64,000 bases of DNA, taken from Toxorhynchites rutilus septentrionalis. Its lineage: Eukaryota; Arthropoda; Insecta; Diptera; Culicidae. A program made the translations under genes and the position numbers. How positions within the stretch are numbered: position 1 is the stretch's first letter; each line of letters begins with the position of its first letter. The notes below the pieces were generated by a model. The model made no database searches. It was given only the letters and a program-made list of their open reading frames with translations, and was not told the DNA's origin. Of this stretch, positions 1 to 11,303 are shown in pieces. The stretch covers positions 224,949,882 to 225,013,881 of the forward strand of contig NC_073746.1 of NCBI RefSeq assembly GCF_029784135.1. The letters run 5' to 3'.

Positions 1-203
1 AAGGTCCGGGGAATGTTACGGCGTTTGAGGAAGAATCAGCAAGTCTCCTAGTTCCCACAGTTGATTGTGTGTGAGTCGTCCAAAAATGACAAGGTAGAAA
101 TGACAGATGGTAGAAAAACGATAGTCGAAGAAAAAGAAAGTAGATTGAATTGAATAAAGAAAGTAAATTTAAGGCATACGATAATAAAAGAATAATTGTT
201 GAA

Positions 204-932
204 CTAAAGAAGATAAGGCAACCAAATGTAAGTAGGAAATGAAATGAAATATTTACGTTTGAACTTATCGAAATAAATAGCTTTTAGCAGTTTCCATAAA
301 AACGCTCTTTTTTTCTGCTCAAAGGAGAGCTTTGATAACTTCTCGTTCAACACCTGTGATGGAGTGTGCAGCAGCGTTGTGGGCATGGATCGCCGCTCAG
401 TTTTATAATTTGTCCCATTTGAAGCCGCCGCAGTCATCGCTTTATTTATCAGCTTCATGCAGCTCTCTGCCAGGCCGTTTTGTTGTGGGTACAGTGGTGT
501 GGAGAAGATGGCGTGAATATCGTGCTCAAGGCAATATTCTTTATATCCGTCCCGTTAAAAGGAGGACCGTTGTCCGATTTTATGTGTTTCGGGTAACCTT
601 TTCTGTCGAAAACTTTATCCAAAACAGATCTTGTATGCTTAAAATTTGTGGATCTAACCGGTTTAGCAATTGGATATCTGGACCGGTAGTCCACTATTAC
701 CAGGATTGAGACATTATTGAACTTCGAATAGGGCCCGTTGAAGTCTACGGCGACCGTCTCCCACACCGAATCGGGGGTGAAAACTCTTGTCATGGGAGTA
801 GGCCTTTCGGGTCTTCCGTTGGGTACGCACACTGCACATGAATTCGCCCGTGCCTCCGCATCCTTCGACATGCCAGGCCACCATACGCGTTGTCTTAAAA
901 TGCCTCTGAATATCCGCTACTAATTTGGCCAA
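204..932 (-). pseudogene. Ty3/gypsy integrase fragment, frameshifted
   Basis: Remnant of the integrase that would insert an LTR retrotransposon into the host chromosome. Reading down the minus strand from about 930, the end of the H2C2 zinc finger is visible as VWWPGM followed by C-A-V-C. The rve core follows, with VAVDFNGPYSKF carrying the first catalytic Asp and IKSDNGPPFNG the second. After a frame change near 470 it continues as PLYPQQNGLAE-like and HNAAAHS-like sequence. At least two frame changes break it, and no reverse transcriptase, gag or LTR is visible beside it. The 5' side of the coding frame merges directly into the 35-bp tandem array. Assignment to Ty3/gypsy is firm; the lineage is not resolved. 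Confidence 0.8.
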
Positions 933-1491
933 ACGCGGTCGTCTCGACCCGCTACTAATTTAGCCAAGTGCGGTCGTCTCGATCCGCTTCTAATTTGGTC
1001 AAACGTGGTCGCCTCGATTCGCTACTAATTTAGCCAAGTGCGGTCGTCTCGATCCGCTTCTAATTTAGCCAAGTGCGGTCGTCTCGATCCGCTACTAATT
1101 TGGCCAAACGAGGTCGTCTAGATCCGCTACTAATTTAGCCAAGTGCGTTCGTCTCGATCCGCTACTTATTTAGCCAAGTGCGGTCGTCTCGATCCGCTAG
1201 TCATCTAGCCAAGTGCGGTCGTCTCGATCCGCTACTAATTTGGCCAAACGCGGTCGTCTCGATCCGCTACTAATTTAGCCAAGTGCGGCCGTCTCGATCC
1301 GCTAGTAATTTGGCCAAACGCGGTCGTCTCGAACCGCTACTAATTTAGCCAAGTGCGGTCGTCTCGATCCGCTACTAATTTGGCCAAGTGCGGTCGTCTC
1401 GATCCTCTACTAATTTAGCCAAGTGCGGACGTCTCGATCCGCTACTAATTTGGCCAAGTGCGGTCGTCTCGATCCGGTACTAATTTAGCCA
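917..1491. repeat. 35-bp minisatellite, about 16 copies
   Basis: A head-to-tail array whose consensus begins CTACTAATTTAGCCAAGTGC and ends GGTCGTCTCGATCCG, 35 bp in all. There are two main variants at positions 11-19 (TAGCCAAGTG and TGGCCAAACG) that often alternate. The first unit overlaps the reading frame of the adjacent integrase: read on the minus strand it gives R-P-R-L-A-K-L-V-A-D. The array therefore probably grew from element coding sequence. The unit length is not a multiple of three, so the array cannot stay in frame. Confidence 0.93.
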
Positions 1492-1502
1492 CACTATTGA
1501 CC

Positions 1503-1708
1503 TTTTTAAATGGAAAAGGAAAAGGTAACGATTTTTTCACTATTCTAGCATTTTGTATGCTAACGACGGACGATTTCACTATGGTAACCCACGGTAGGTT
1601 CACTTTAACATTTTCAAATAGCAAAGGATAAAGTAACGATTTTCACAATTCTAACATTTTGTATGCTAACGACGGACGATTTCCACATAGCAACCCGCGG
1701 TGGGTTGC
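1503..1708. repeat. Two direct copies of a roughly 98-bp unit
   Basis: Two tandem copies, from about 1503 and about 1611, share blocks such as ATTTTGTATGCTAACGACGG and CGATTTC, followed by a GGTAACCCACGG / AGCAACCCGCGG block. They differ by scattered substitutions. There is no coding signal. The unit is unrelated to the 35-bp array next to it. Positions 1709-1955 hold nothing I can support. Confidence 0.7.
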
Positions 1709-1955
1709 TGTAGTCCAATAAAGAAAAGCAGGCTGCGGACCATCTACTCCATCTACTCTTTTCAAATCACTACTCCGTAAAATTTCGATCTGAAATATTT
1801 GTTAAAATTGATTCTCCCTACTGCGAAATGATTGATTCCCGGACAACCACAACAAAGAGATTCGTCAAGCTACTGGAAAATCCAGCCTCCTGGCAGGATC
1901 GCCAATGTGTAATTCGCCAGCCCGGGAATCCACCATTTTGCTCCTTTGCTGCGAA

Positions 1956-3897
1956 TCACGTCTTACCTAGGCTAATGCTTGAAAGCCAAAGAGGCCGATC
2001 ACGGAGCTTGGTGTCGCACGACCGTAATTGTTTGTTGATGCGTTGCCAGAGGAGATGCCATAACAAGGGTGTATATGCTGGGGCGGATGCCATAAAGCTA
2101 TCGGTACCCTGCAGTGCTACCAGCATACATTCAAGCATCCACACACCTCCCAGATAGGCAAACCATATTCGATCACTGGTAGTTTGTGCGGGTATATCGA
2201 CGTTTTGTTGTGTTTTGTTCACATGGGATGCAAAGTTCAAATTCCTGTCCAGGGTGAGACTAAGGTAGACAATTTGGGAGTGTTTCTGAGGTGGACTTCA
2301 CATCATCAGGCGGAACAAGTCGCTGTGATGTTGAGTGCGGAAATAGTATGGTCTGTGTTTCCACCGCGTTGATGCGAATCTTCCAGGATGCTTAATAGTC
2401 GGACAGAACATGCAGGCCAGTCAAATGTCTTTTCAACGTCCAACAATACCATGGCAGATATGTTGAACACGGACTTGTTCCGCCTGATGATGTTCGTGAC
2501 TCGTGCAAGCTGGTGGAGAGTGGAATAACCTTTCCTGAATCCAAACTGCTCACGGAGGAAAATATTATTCTGGTTTGCGAAATCCAGCAACCGGCTGAGA
2601 ACCAGCTTGTCAAACAGCTTCGAGATGGACGACAAGAGACAGATGGAGCGATAGCTTTTGGCGCTGGTAGGATCTTTACAAGGGCTTGTGTAAAGCAACT
2701 AATTTTACTAACTTCCAGTGAAACGGGAGTAACCAAGCTCCAAGCATTTGTTGAAGATCGTGGCCAAGTGCGTGAAAAGACCTACACTCAAGTTCTTCAA
2801 TTTGATGTTAGGCGTACCATCGACGATAGGCTCGTGGTAACTCACCATGGGGAGATCAATATTGTGAGAATCCACGAAGTATTGACCAAGCGCATTCGCC
2901 TTTTCGGCAGATGTATTTAATAAAGATGAGTTGGAATCCGACGATCCAAGTGGAGGAACGGGTTGCGGTTTTTTTTTTGGATCTTGGCAGTTTTCCAAAA
3001 GGGTTTTGCGTAATTTGGGAGGGAGCGAAGATGATCTGAGAAATATTCGTTCGTGAGATTCACCATCCTGACATGAATGATTTTCTTTAGACGATTGCAA
3101 TTGGTCTTCAGGTGGGGAAGGCCAGTACGTTGATATTGGTGTCGGATGGTGTTGTGGAGTCTAATCAAATTTTTAGTTATCCTGTCTAGGTTCTGGGGAT
3201 TACTAACGAATCTTAAAGTCGGAACGTGTCGGTCTCTGGCCCGGGAGATCGCCTCGTCGATGGTCTGGAGACACGGGTCGATGTCGTCGATTGAATCGGG
3301 TATGATGTCGTAGTCGAACTCGGTGTCAACGTACTGCTGGAACTGTGACCAGTCGACGTGGTAGTAGTTGCGTCACGAAGCCTGGAACTGGGTAGTGATC
3401 AGAGCTGAGTTCTTGATAGACGACAGGCTTCGAGATGTTTATCGTGTTTGTGATGATTATGTTGAATATGTCGGCTCAACCGGGACTTTCTGGACTCATG
3501 ATGATGTACTGTGGTTCATGGAGATCATCGTACAGGATTAAGCTGCTTCGGTTACTTCGGCTGTTGCCCCACACTCGATTCGGGTTGCCACCGATGATGA
3601 ACTGCTGTGGCCGCCGGGTCAGTTTGATGATGTCGTTTCGAAAAAATGCTTCCGAGCCGTCCTGTGCGTTTGTTTGTTTGGGGCAGTAAGCTGCTACTAT
3701 GGTGAGGGGACCGATGGGGGTTGAGACCCCTACGGCCTCGATGATTTTCAGCTCGAAACTTGAAAGCAGTCGACGGAAAATGTTTCGTCTTAGCTCAATA
3801 GCCACGCCACCACCCTCGGAGCTGGTCCTATCGATGACATGAGTACGAGAGACCCGCGACGGGAGGTTGACTCTGATGCGACGCTGCGCCCATGAGT
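1956..3897 (-). pseudogene. Jockey-clade non-LTR ORF2 (endonuclease + reverse transcriptase), decayed
   Basis: ORF2 of a non-LTR retrotransposon, which in life nicks DNA and reverse-transcribes its own RNA at the target. An endonuclease section lies at about 3400-3850, with GGVAIELRR, VAAYCPKQ, an IIGGNPN block (family GDLNA/GDFN) and the ELSSDHYPV motif. A linker follows at 2700-3170. The RT section at 2300-2700 includes SYRSICLLSSISKLFDKLV, REQFGFRKGYSTLHQL and the VLLDVEKTFD Asp motif. A distal stretch at 1990-2280 reads LTLDRNLNFASHV and IEYGLPIW. Between the Asp motif and the distal part the polymerase YADD region is missing, so the copy is internally deleted as well as frameshifted. The family is Jockey-like by motif order. 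Confidence 0.78.
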
Positions 3898-4645
3898 CTA
3901 TGCTGCACTAATGTACTCTGCCCTCTTTGGACACGCTCTGCTGGTGGGTTTGTGATCGGCTCCGCAGTTTGCGCAGACAGGGACACCGTCCACCATGTGT
4001 TCACATGCGTCAGCGTCGTGGGTTTTGCCGCAATTACGCCATATGACAGTTTCGTGTGTCATGCCCGAACATGAAACATTTCGAGCATTGGGTAACTTCT
4101 CTGTGGATCGATTTGTAGCGATCCCACTGGACCAGGATATGGAACAGCACCCGGATGTTCTGAAGGTCTTTTAGGCTCGTCGAGTTCTTGGCGAGATGGA
4201 CGACATAAAGTTGGTCACAATACGTCCGGGACAGATCATGCCACTTCATTTTGTGAATTTGAACCGGCTTGAATCCGTTCTTCTTGAGTTCGGTCGATAG
4301 TTCTTTGGTGTCCATATCGTGCAGGTTGCGGAGCACCACCTTGAGCGGTTTCTTTTTCTCTATCTTCGGTTCTATGACGGACCAATGGAATCGCCATTGA
4401 TGAAATTTTGAAAATTGTTGTTCATTTATTGAATAAATGGCAGATGGCAGCCTCTGTTTGCCGCAAAACGCCAGTTTGCCTTAAATGCTTACAGTTTTGC
4501 GGGTTTCTCGGGTCTGTGGGATCTTTGGGTTCCGCTTGACGATGGCCCACTATTTCTCGATTGGGCGAACTCTGGCGTGTTCTTGTCGTCGGGTGCGTTT
4601 TTTAGGATGCCAGTTTCGTCAGCATCGTTGTGTACAGCTTCTGGA
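3898..4645 (-). pseudogene. Jockey-clade ORF1 (gag-like, CCHC knuckles)
   Basis: Companion ORF1 of the element just downstream on the minus strand. It would encode the RNA-binding protein of the ribonucleoprotein particle. The block KVVLRNLHDMDTKELSTELK (about 4280-4345) matches the usual 'VVLRGLH...I..EL' core. Zinc-knuckle sequence follows: VTQCSKCFMFGHDTRNC, then after a small frame change CGKTHDADAC and CANCGADHKP. It ends at a stop near 3898, with ORF2 beginning almost immediately. A polar N-terminal stretch can be followed up to about 4640. Frame shifts near 4040 and 4385 make it non-functional. Positions 4646-5928 carry no gene I can support. Confidence 0.72.
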
Positions 4646-5928
4646 ATCGTGTTTTGGCTATCTTATTTCTTCATCATCGCTATTTGGAGTCACTATTTTG
4701 CTATAAGTCGACAGTCTGGCTCCTTAAAGGAATGATAACTTTTCGTTCGGTTCTATGGTTTTCATATTTTGAATGTTTCGTGACTGAACAAAACAATGCA
4801 GTTCGAATAGTCAGAACCTCTGGATACTCAAACTTTTTTTTCGAAAATTGTCGTGTTCCGGAAGAATCTGAAAATAAGCGAAACTTTTCCACTTTGTTTT
4901 TAACTTCTTTACATCAAAGAATATACCAGGAGGACTTGACAGGCTTCTACTACTCAACTTTTACCAAACAGGAATGCAGCGAAAATGGCAGTGGTTCCAA
5001 AAGAGATGACGTATACAGGTTGATTGTGAAGCACATACTGATGAAAAATGCTGGAACTGCAATTGAAATGAAGTTTTTACCAATTCAATGACATGTCTCA
5101 AAACGCACGTACTAAAACTACATCCGATAGATAATATAAAACGGATAAAATTATTATGTTACATTCCATTGTTCTGCTGTTGAAAATAATGAACAAACGA
5201 ATAGAGAACTAACGGAAAAGTTAAACACATTTATTTGAAATCATTTGTGGAGCTACGAAATTAATATTGACATATGCATACTATAGAACACATTCTATAG
5301 TAAAAGCGTTATTCCGTCTTATCTGTAAGTATATGAAGTCCTAATGTGAAACCTTTTTTAAATTCTAACTAACATGATTGGACAGCTAGTTGATAAAACG
5401 AATGAGTTATTGAGGCCGTCTGGTTGTGTGTAAAATATGCGTTTGTCGAGGAAGTTGACGCGTTTTCCGTTGAAATTCGCGAGATAAGCAATCCAATAAA
5501 TTGTGACGTTGATGAAGACTCAAATAATGTTTTTTTTTGTAATTCTGCACGACCTCTCTCAGTTCAAGTTTGCATCGGTTATTGCTCGTAAATTGACAAT
5601 CTATATCACGACCCCATTTTGCCTAAATTAGTCGTTTTAGAGTTGTGATTATTTTAATGGATTTTCATTATACAATCTAATTGGCCTGGCTGAACTGCAA
5701 GATGTACGTTGATTTATTAAGTACACCATCTATTGTTCTTATGCTGTGATGTTCGATCGAAATCATGCAATCCGGATTCCTAACTTAATTTGGAATAAAG
5801 TATGATCAGTTAAACAAGTTAGCTACTAACACATTCCTTTTTTCAAAACTTTAATTTAAGTTTGAATGTCAGACATAATCCTTTTTGTTCTAATCGTACG
5901 AAACAAGGAGCTTTTTTTAAGAAAAACA

Positions 5929-6512
5929 TTAATTGACATAATCACTATCCGACTCTTCGTTACTGTTGCTGTGTTGGTAACTGTTGTTTATTACATTTGT
6001 AGCACGATGCATCTGTAATCTGCGAGCCCTTTCAGCATCCCGATATGCTTGCTCATCTAAAACTCGTAATATTTTTAGCAGTAGGTCGAATATTTTTTCA
6101 TCGCTTTCCTCCTGGCTGTACTCTGTGGAATCATCATGGCATTTTGGAGGTTTGTCTTCAGTTGATTCGTAAGGTATTGAGGCACGTTGCTGTTGATTAT
6201 CTATGGTTTGTTCGAGTGATGACTCCAATAGTGGTTGTGAGAGAGCGCCGAACAATGGGGCCTGTTGAGCATAAAAATGAAACGGGAATGAATTTAAGTT
6301 TAGCTTTTAAACTCTTCTCGTGCTGCGAATGTGTGAATGTGCTTGATTCTTGTGTTTGCGGAAGCATGTTGTGAGGTTTATATATTAACGACCATGAAAG
6401 TGTTTAACCTTGGAATTTGGATCATTACAAAGGCCAATATTTAAAAAAATGTGTTCATATTCTCTACTGTTAAATACATACATCTCATCGTTACCTCGAC
6501 GAAAAGCTTCAT
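5929..6512 (-). CDS. Candidate two-exon gene, acidic 116-aa protein (gene A)
   Basis: Not recognised. Exon 2 (6261..5929) follows a good acceptor (CTCAACAG) and is open for 110 residues to a stop. It is rich in Ser, Glu, Asp and Gln, with an amphipathic segment EKIFDLLLKILRVLDEQ and an acidic tail ending SDSDYVN. No in-frame ATG exists in it, so it must be spliced. The best upstream candidate is ATG at 6512 (AAAAAAATGAAG) coding MKLFVE, then GAG|GTAACG at 6495, in phase, with an intron of 233 bp. A TATAAATATA box lies at 6581-6590. The amphipathic segment faintly resembles LVELMLRILDAIQ of the next gene (8813-9339). The exon 1 call is weak; exon 2 is moderately credible. Confidence 0.35.
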
Positions 6513-6580
6513 TTTTTTGTGTGTGTGAAAATTTATTGAGTCCTAATAATCATTCCAAACTTCATTCAAAAAGCTAATGC

Positions 6581-6590
6581 TATATTTATA
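6581..6590 (-). promoter_or_regulatory. TATA box of candidate gene A
   Basis: TATAAATATA on the minus strand, about 70 nt upstream of the proposed ATG at 6512. This would place a start site near 6555. The support is positional only. Confidence 0.3.
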
Positions 6591-7261
6591 TCACACAAAA
6601 GATTGTGTAAACTCTATACACCAGTAGCTTGGACAAAATTTATGAGGATTGTGAATTGAAAAACACTTGAATCGTATAACTACGTTTGAGATTACTACAG
6701 CTCATATCAAACGCGTACGATTTAAAGGATGTTCTGTACGCAAAAGCTTTGGGTTATTGTCAACCGAGGTATAAAAAAAAATGGAATTATGTCATGCTGG
6801 GTATTAGATTCCATCTTGGCAATTCCCTTAAGGGTGATAGAGGACGAAAAAATCCCTTTACGAATTTGATCAAACATTAAAACTTGATTACATACTTATT
6901 GAACCATTTTAGTTTTGAGCTATATTGTATATAAACACGCTTCAAACAATCGCCAATTGGACCCACTTCGATGTTCAATATATTTTAACTAGTACTTGAT
7001 TCGTACTAAGTACTGGCTCTGCTAAAAAATGCGTCTTGGTTGTACATATTTCAAAGACCAATGTACCAGTGTTTATCAGAAAACTCAAAGCTTCCACCAT
7101 ATTATGTGTATTGAGCGATTTCTACATCGGATCCAATACATGTTCACACAAATTCAAACTTCGATTACTTTAAATAAGATATACAGATTTGATTTGTTAT
7201 TGTTTTGATTGGAATTTCATATTATGTTGATTTATTTACATCATATTTTTCGAAATAACAC

Positions 7262-8078
7262 CACTTATACCTTTTTGACCAAACGTTTTTAAAACTCGTC
7301 ACAGGCGGCCCGCACGATTTCCATCTAAACTTTGTCTCAAATTTGGAGGATCACGGCCTTTGAGTGACCGAAGTAGACACCTTTTGCTCGTTTGTCTTCG
7401 ACAGCATGTATAACCATACGAAGTAATCTAAGGGGTTTGGATCGGGTGAGCTAGGAGGCAATTTGTCTTTAGCCAAAAAATCGGCCAAATTTTCCCGACA
7501 CTAATCCTGAACCAGAATTGCGATATGAGAAGGCTGCTACGTTTCATAATATAAAGCGTTAAATTTAACGCCTTTCTGAATAAAAAGTAGAAGTTTGCTG
7601 CATTTGCAAATACCTTTCCAGACCATGCGGCGTTTGGAAACTGTGGAATGTTTCTGTCACTATCTGGGATATTTCTCGGACAGGTATGCCAACAATCTGT
7701 CGTTTTGGATATTGTGAGACGGTTGCAAGAAAATATCTTTTCATCCGGAAGGACAAAGTCTTGTCCAACGTGCCGTGATAAACCTTTCAAACTGTTTCTT
7801 CTCGGAAGCTTCCGAAGCTCCTTGAACTTTGCGGTTCTTGAAAAGCTTGACATCCTAAGACGTGTTTGAGTACATTGTGCATTGTTGATTTCGAAGCATT
7901 GAGTTCAGCGGCCATTTTCGTACAGAGCGTTGTGATTTTCGTTGAATTCGCTCCCTGATGATCTTTAACGGTACCTCCAAACGTATTACTCTAGATTTTT
8001 CAAGTTTATGAAAATAGCAGCTGAACGCATTGCTTCCAAAAACTTTTTTATCACCACAGCACGAAACACTTTCAATGT
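7262..8078 (-). pseudogene. Tc1/mariner-superfamily transposase, decayed
   Basis: Remnant transposase on the minus strand with several frameshifts. From the N-terminal side it shows a helix-turn-helix-like segment (IRERIQRKSQRSVRK, then AAELNASKSTMH) around 7900-7990. Next comes FVLPDEKIF, the first catalytic-Asp region (about 7740-7770). A C-terminal SSPDPNPLDYFVW-like region lies around 7400-7460 and is the third catalytic block. The pattern fits Tc1-like enzymes ending in PDLNPLDY rather than classic mariner. No convincing terminal repeats were found. Positions 6600-7260 and 8090-8810 contain nothing I can support. Confidence 0.65.
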
Positions 8079-8812
8079 TGTTAAACAACTAATTGAAAAT
8101 AAACGAACAGATCCGTCAATGACTTACGTAAACATAGCGCAGGGATACACCAATACAAAGATAATGATGCAAATACAATCAATTATATATGACTTATCTT
8201 AGTTTTCGAAAAAAGCCTTTTTTAGAAATAAAATTGTACAAATAATTTCAATGGAAGCATTTCTCATCAATTTCTGTAATTTTACTTTATTTACGAAAAC
8301 TGTGTGATACTGTCCTGATGAATGTGTTGCCGAGCGTTATCGTGAAAAAAATAAGTTTACACCTGTCATTCGCTATTGTTGGTCTTTTCCGCTACTGCCC
8401 AAGCATTACCGTATGACCGTTGGGGATCCGTTTTGGCTGCGACGTTGCTGGTTGCCGGTGGTTTACTCATGATTTCTGTTTTTTTCTAGCTTGCCATTGT
8501 TCGTTACAATACGCCACAGAATGCTCTAAAACTCTTCTTTTTAGCCTGGCAAGCAAGTAAACTGTGATATTGAAATGGTTTGGTATTGAATTGCTTCCCG
8601 TTCATGATCGATTGGAAATATTTACTCCAGTTACTCATAGCTCGTTTCGAAATGAATTTTCATATAATAATGTTAGCAATTCATCGTTCTAGAATATGTT
8701 CGCTTATCCTCAGCTACGCCCACAACCATGAACACAATAAAGATGTGAAATTATGACTAACGAAGTTTTTCATTCATAAAAACGATTACACAATAAACAT
8801 GTATCAAACAAA

Positions 8813-9339
8813 TTAGAAAAAAATAGAGTAAATACTCTCAAAAGGATGATTATAAGAAAACCACGAACCGAACCATGGGACATTCTCAAGGTCAATATCT
8901 ACGGATTGAATGCCATATATCCAATCGTATGAGCACAAACTGTGATTACGAGAAAAGCTATAAAAGCTCGATCTTTGATTGACTTGAATGAACTGAGGCT
9001 TACTATCATTCGTTCCTGGTGATCTCTCTTGAATATTGTTCCTCTTAGGTCGCTTTTTCGGAACAATCTGAATGGCGTCTAGTATGCGTAACATCAACTC
9101 TACTAACGGCGACTGAGAATTGGCACGTTTCTAGAGGAAAATGTGTCACTGTTATCACTGACATTATTAAAGGACGGTAGAAGCTCAAGGAAAAATACCT
9201 GTAAGTGTCGACCTGGCGAAGGTGTCTTCGGCGAAGAAAAGTACTGGATTCTTGGATTAAGTTCGGGGTTCAGAAAACTTACCGAGTGACAATTGAAGTT
9301 CGCGAGCACCACTGATAACAGTACAACGATGGTCCACAT
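8813..9339 (-). CDS. Candidate secreted 152-aa protein, two exons (gene B)
   Basis: Not recognised. Exon 1 (9339..9199) starts with ATG and a clear signal peptide, MWTIVVLLSVVLANFNC, and is open for 47 codons to CAG|GTATTT. A 68-bp intron ends TTTTCCTCTAG at 9131, after which exon 2 (9130..8813) continues in phase for 105 residues to TAA. Joined, the junction reads HLQ|KRANSQSPLVELML. The mature protein has a basic middle (KKRPKR) and an aromatic, Cys-poor tail ending YSIFF. A KR dibasic pair right at the junction would allow prohormone-like processing, which is speculation. A TATGTATATG sequence sits about 95 nt upstream of the ATG. An alternative is donor TCG|GTAAGT at 9283 inside exon 1, but the resulting intron would be implausibly short. 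Confidence 0.5.
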
Positions 9340-9721
9340 CGTGATATCGGTAGCAAAGACATTTGTCAACTATTGAAGAGTGACATCCATGATATGCCAA
9401 GCTCTCAGCCAGGGTTGCGACCATCCGGGGGCACATATACATAATGATGAGTGCGTGTTTATTTTCTTTTCATCAGTGCCAGTCTGGGCAAATGCTGTGT
9501 GCATATGCATTATATTGCATAATAAGCAAAACCATGCTTGCCTTCAGCGAACTTCGCTACACGCTAATTAGATGCGTGCGCTGACCTAGCGGCTTCAAAT
9601 TTTCATTGAATTATGTTGCGATGCATTATTATTATGAATGGATAAATATGTGTTAAATATATGTTATATTTAATGTGATCATTTACATTCCGTTTTTCTT
9701 ATTTATAGAGGATTGTGGTTC

Positions 9722-9845
9722 AATGAATTCAGAATACATTCAAGGCGTGTTTTTTGGCATATGAATTCTCAGCTAAGTATTAACATATGACGGAAGTTAA
9801 TTCCTACATTGACGGCTAAAGTTCCTCTGGGACATTCAAGGTATG
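9722..9845 (+). mobile_element. SINE family 1, 3' fragment
   Basis: Matches the 3' half of the two fuller SINE copies at 19621-19904 and 54919-55212. Shared blocks are ATTCAAGGCGTGTT, TTTGGCAT, CTAAGTA, TGACGG and AAGTTCCTCTGGGA. The tRNA-like head and the GAA-rich tail are absent. Positions 9850-10425 otherwise hold nothing I can support. Confidence 0.7.
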
Positions 9846-10428
9846 GTTTGATGGTAGATAATGGACTGAGTAGTCGTGAAGAACTTCAGGAAGTCACTCT
9901 GTGGATATAGTGTTTGTTTGTACCAAACTGTTTCATAATAATCCTCGTTATGTTAACTCGTATCCGGAAGTGTATAAATCAAACGATTTCATCTGACAAA
10001 TACGCACTGAGACAGCCCTCTTTAATTTCCCTCATGAACCAAGTTGACAGAAAACATAGCGTAAGAATCTTACTATTAATTCAAATCCTAGATAGCTCAA
10101 AACAAAAATTGTAGCTACTCAACTGACTTTACAATTTATTGGGTCAGTTTAGGATCATCCTACCTTATTGTCAATAAAGCAAAACCTTTGTGATTGATAA
10201 TGGAGTGGAAATCGAAGTATAACACATTGAGTACATCCAAACTAGCATTGGCAGAAAAAAATTGATCTTCGGCAGAAAAAAATGCTTTTTCGTATGCTGG
10301 AGGATGACATGAACAAATAAAAAGACATTTTTCCAAACTTTTAAAATGCTTTTATGTATGGGAGCAGACATCTCTTTTTCTCAGACTGAACGTCAGCTTG
10401 GGATTGTACAAAAAAAAATCCAAACGAT

Positions 10429-10512
10429 GTCAACGGGGATTGAACCAAAGCCGGCTGGAATGCAAGGCTGTTTTACACTACCACGCTATCCACTTAGCCA
10501 CTGGTGCTGTGC
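10429..10512 (-). mobile_element. tRNA-like SINE head on the minus strand
   Basis: Read on the minus strand the segment has a pol III A box (AGTGGCTAAGTGGATAGCG) and, about 50 nt on, a B box (GGTTCAATCCCC). A T-rich run follows. Cloverleaf arms are imperfect, so this is a tRNA-derived repeat rather than a working tRNA gene. Confidence 0.5.
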
Positions 10513-10867
10513 AAAAGTGCATGATAATATTATAGATCATTATAAAATGAAGTGTTGTCTAAGAATAAAACAGGAGAGCATAAACGTGAATCTATATCCT
10601 TTTCGGTCTGGGCCGTGTATGCAAAACCTTTGTCTTTTTTGACCTTGAGAGGCTTCAAAATTCGCTGTTTATTCGCCTCTAGATGCGGCAAAATATGCGA
10701 AAACCTTTAATGCGTGCTTATTTTCGATGTGTTTCGCTCGCTCATTTTGCTCTCTTATTGCTAACGTAGGACTGCGAAGTTATTTTTTTCAGTATTTGTT
10801 AGCAATATTATATCCCAACGGAACTTCACCGGAACTGATCAACTATGAATGTGCGTGGAGCTAGAGA

Positions 10868-11303
10868 GTGGAAAAATTAAACTTTTCAGAAAAAGCTGAA
10901 AACGAGTCTCGCGGCAGGGAGTCGCATGTTGCTCCGTGTCTGATTGTAAATTATAAAAAAACCGGGCCAAATTATAAAAAAAAAAACTATGCGGCACCTT
11001 TTACATATCGACAACCGAAAATTCAAACTGAACCGGAGGTGGTGGCGGCGGAGGCAATAACAACAGCACCAGAACGAATTTTTACCTTCCGATTTCAAAC
11101 GAAGAAAACAGTTCTTACACGAAAACAATATATGAATTCGAGAAAATTGAATTATCGATTGAAAATGACACCATTAAGTCCGAATATACTCTCAAATTCA
11201 CAAACGCTCTTTCCCGAACATTGATTGATGATTCATTGTTGTCCTCGCGAGAACAATGCATAAACTGGCCATGTACCGCAATTTGTTTTAAATTTTAAAA
11301 AAT
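10868..11303 (+). other. Open region with two overlapping long frames, status unknown
   Basis: One frame (10868-11224) encodes 118 residues from ATG, rich in Lys, Thr and Pro. A second frame of the same strand is open from about 11032 to TAA near 11300. It begins with a Gly7-Asn3 run, continues polar (YLPISNEENSSYTKTIYEF) and ends CINWPCTAICFKF, but has no ATG. The second frame would need an upstream exon; an AG before GTGGTGG would serve as acceptor. I recognise neither product. On the minus strand at 11303-11521 there is a 72-codon frame of no known family. Confidence 0.2.

Noticed and set aside
917..1491. Regular 35-bp repeats resembling a CRISPR array
   Set aside because: Units are directly adjacent with no unique spacers, the context is eukaryotic, and the unit derives from a retrotransposon frame.
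4440..4640. Apparent DD37E transposase end (NTPEFRPIEKYWAIVK-like on the minus strand)
   Set aside because: The actual frame reads NTPEFAQSRNSGPSSSGTQR; only a shifted reading suggests IEKYW, and the region continues the Jockey ORF1.
4630..5091. 153-codon plus-strand open frame
   Set aside because: Phe/Ser/Leu-rich low-information frame in AT-rich DNA, no splice or family signal, partly antisense to the Jockey remnant edge.
9199..9339. Use of the strong donor TCG|GTAAGT at 9283 in gene B
   Set aside because: The only in-phase acceptor would leave a 39-bp intron, below the usual insect minimum, and the frame is open through it.
10868..11128. THAP or hAT transposase in the dual-frame region
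   Set aside because: No zinc-binding spacing or catalytic motif could be found in either frame.
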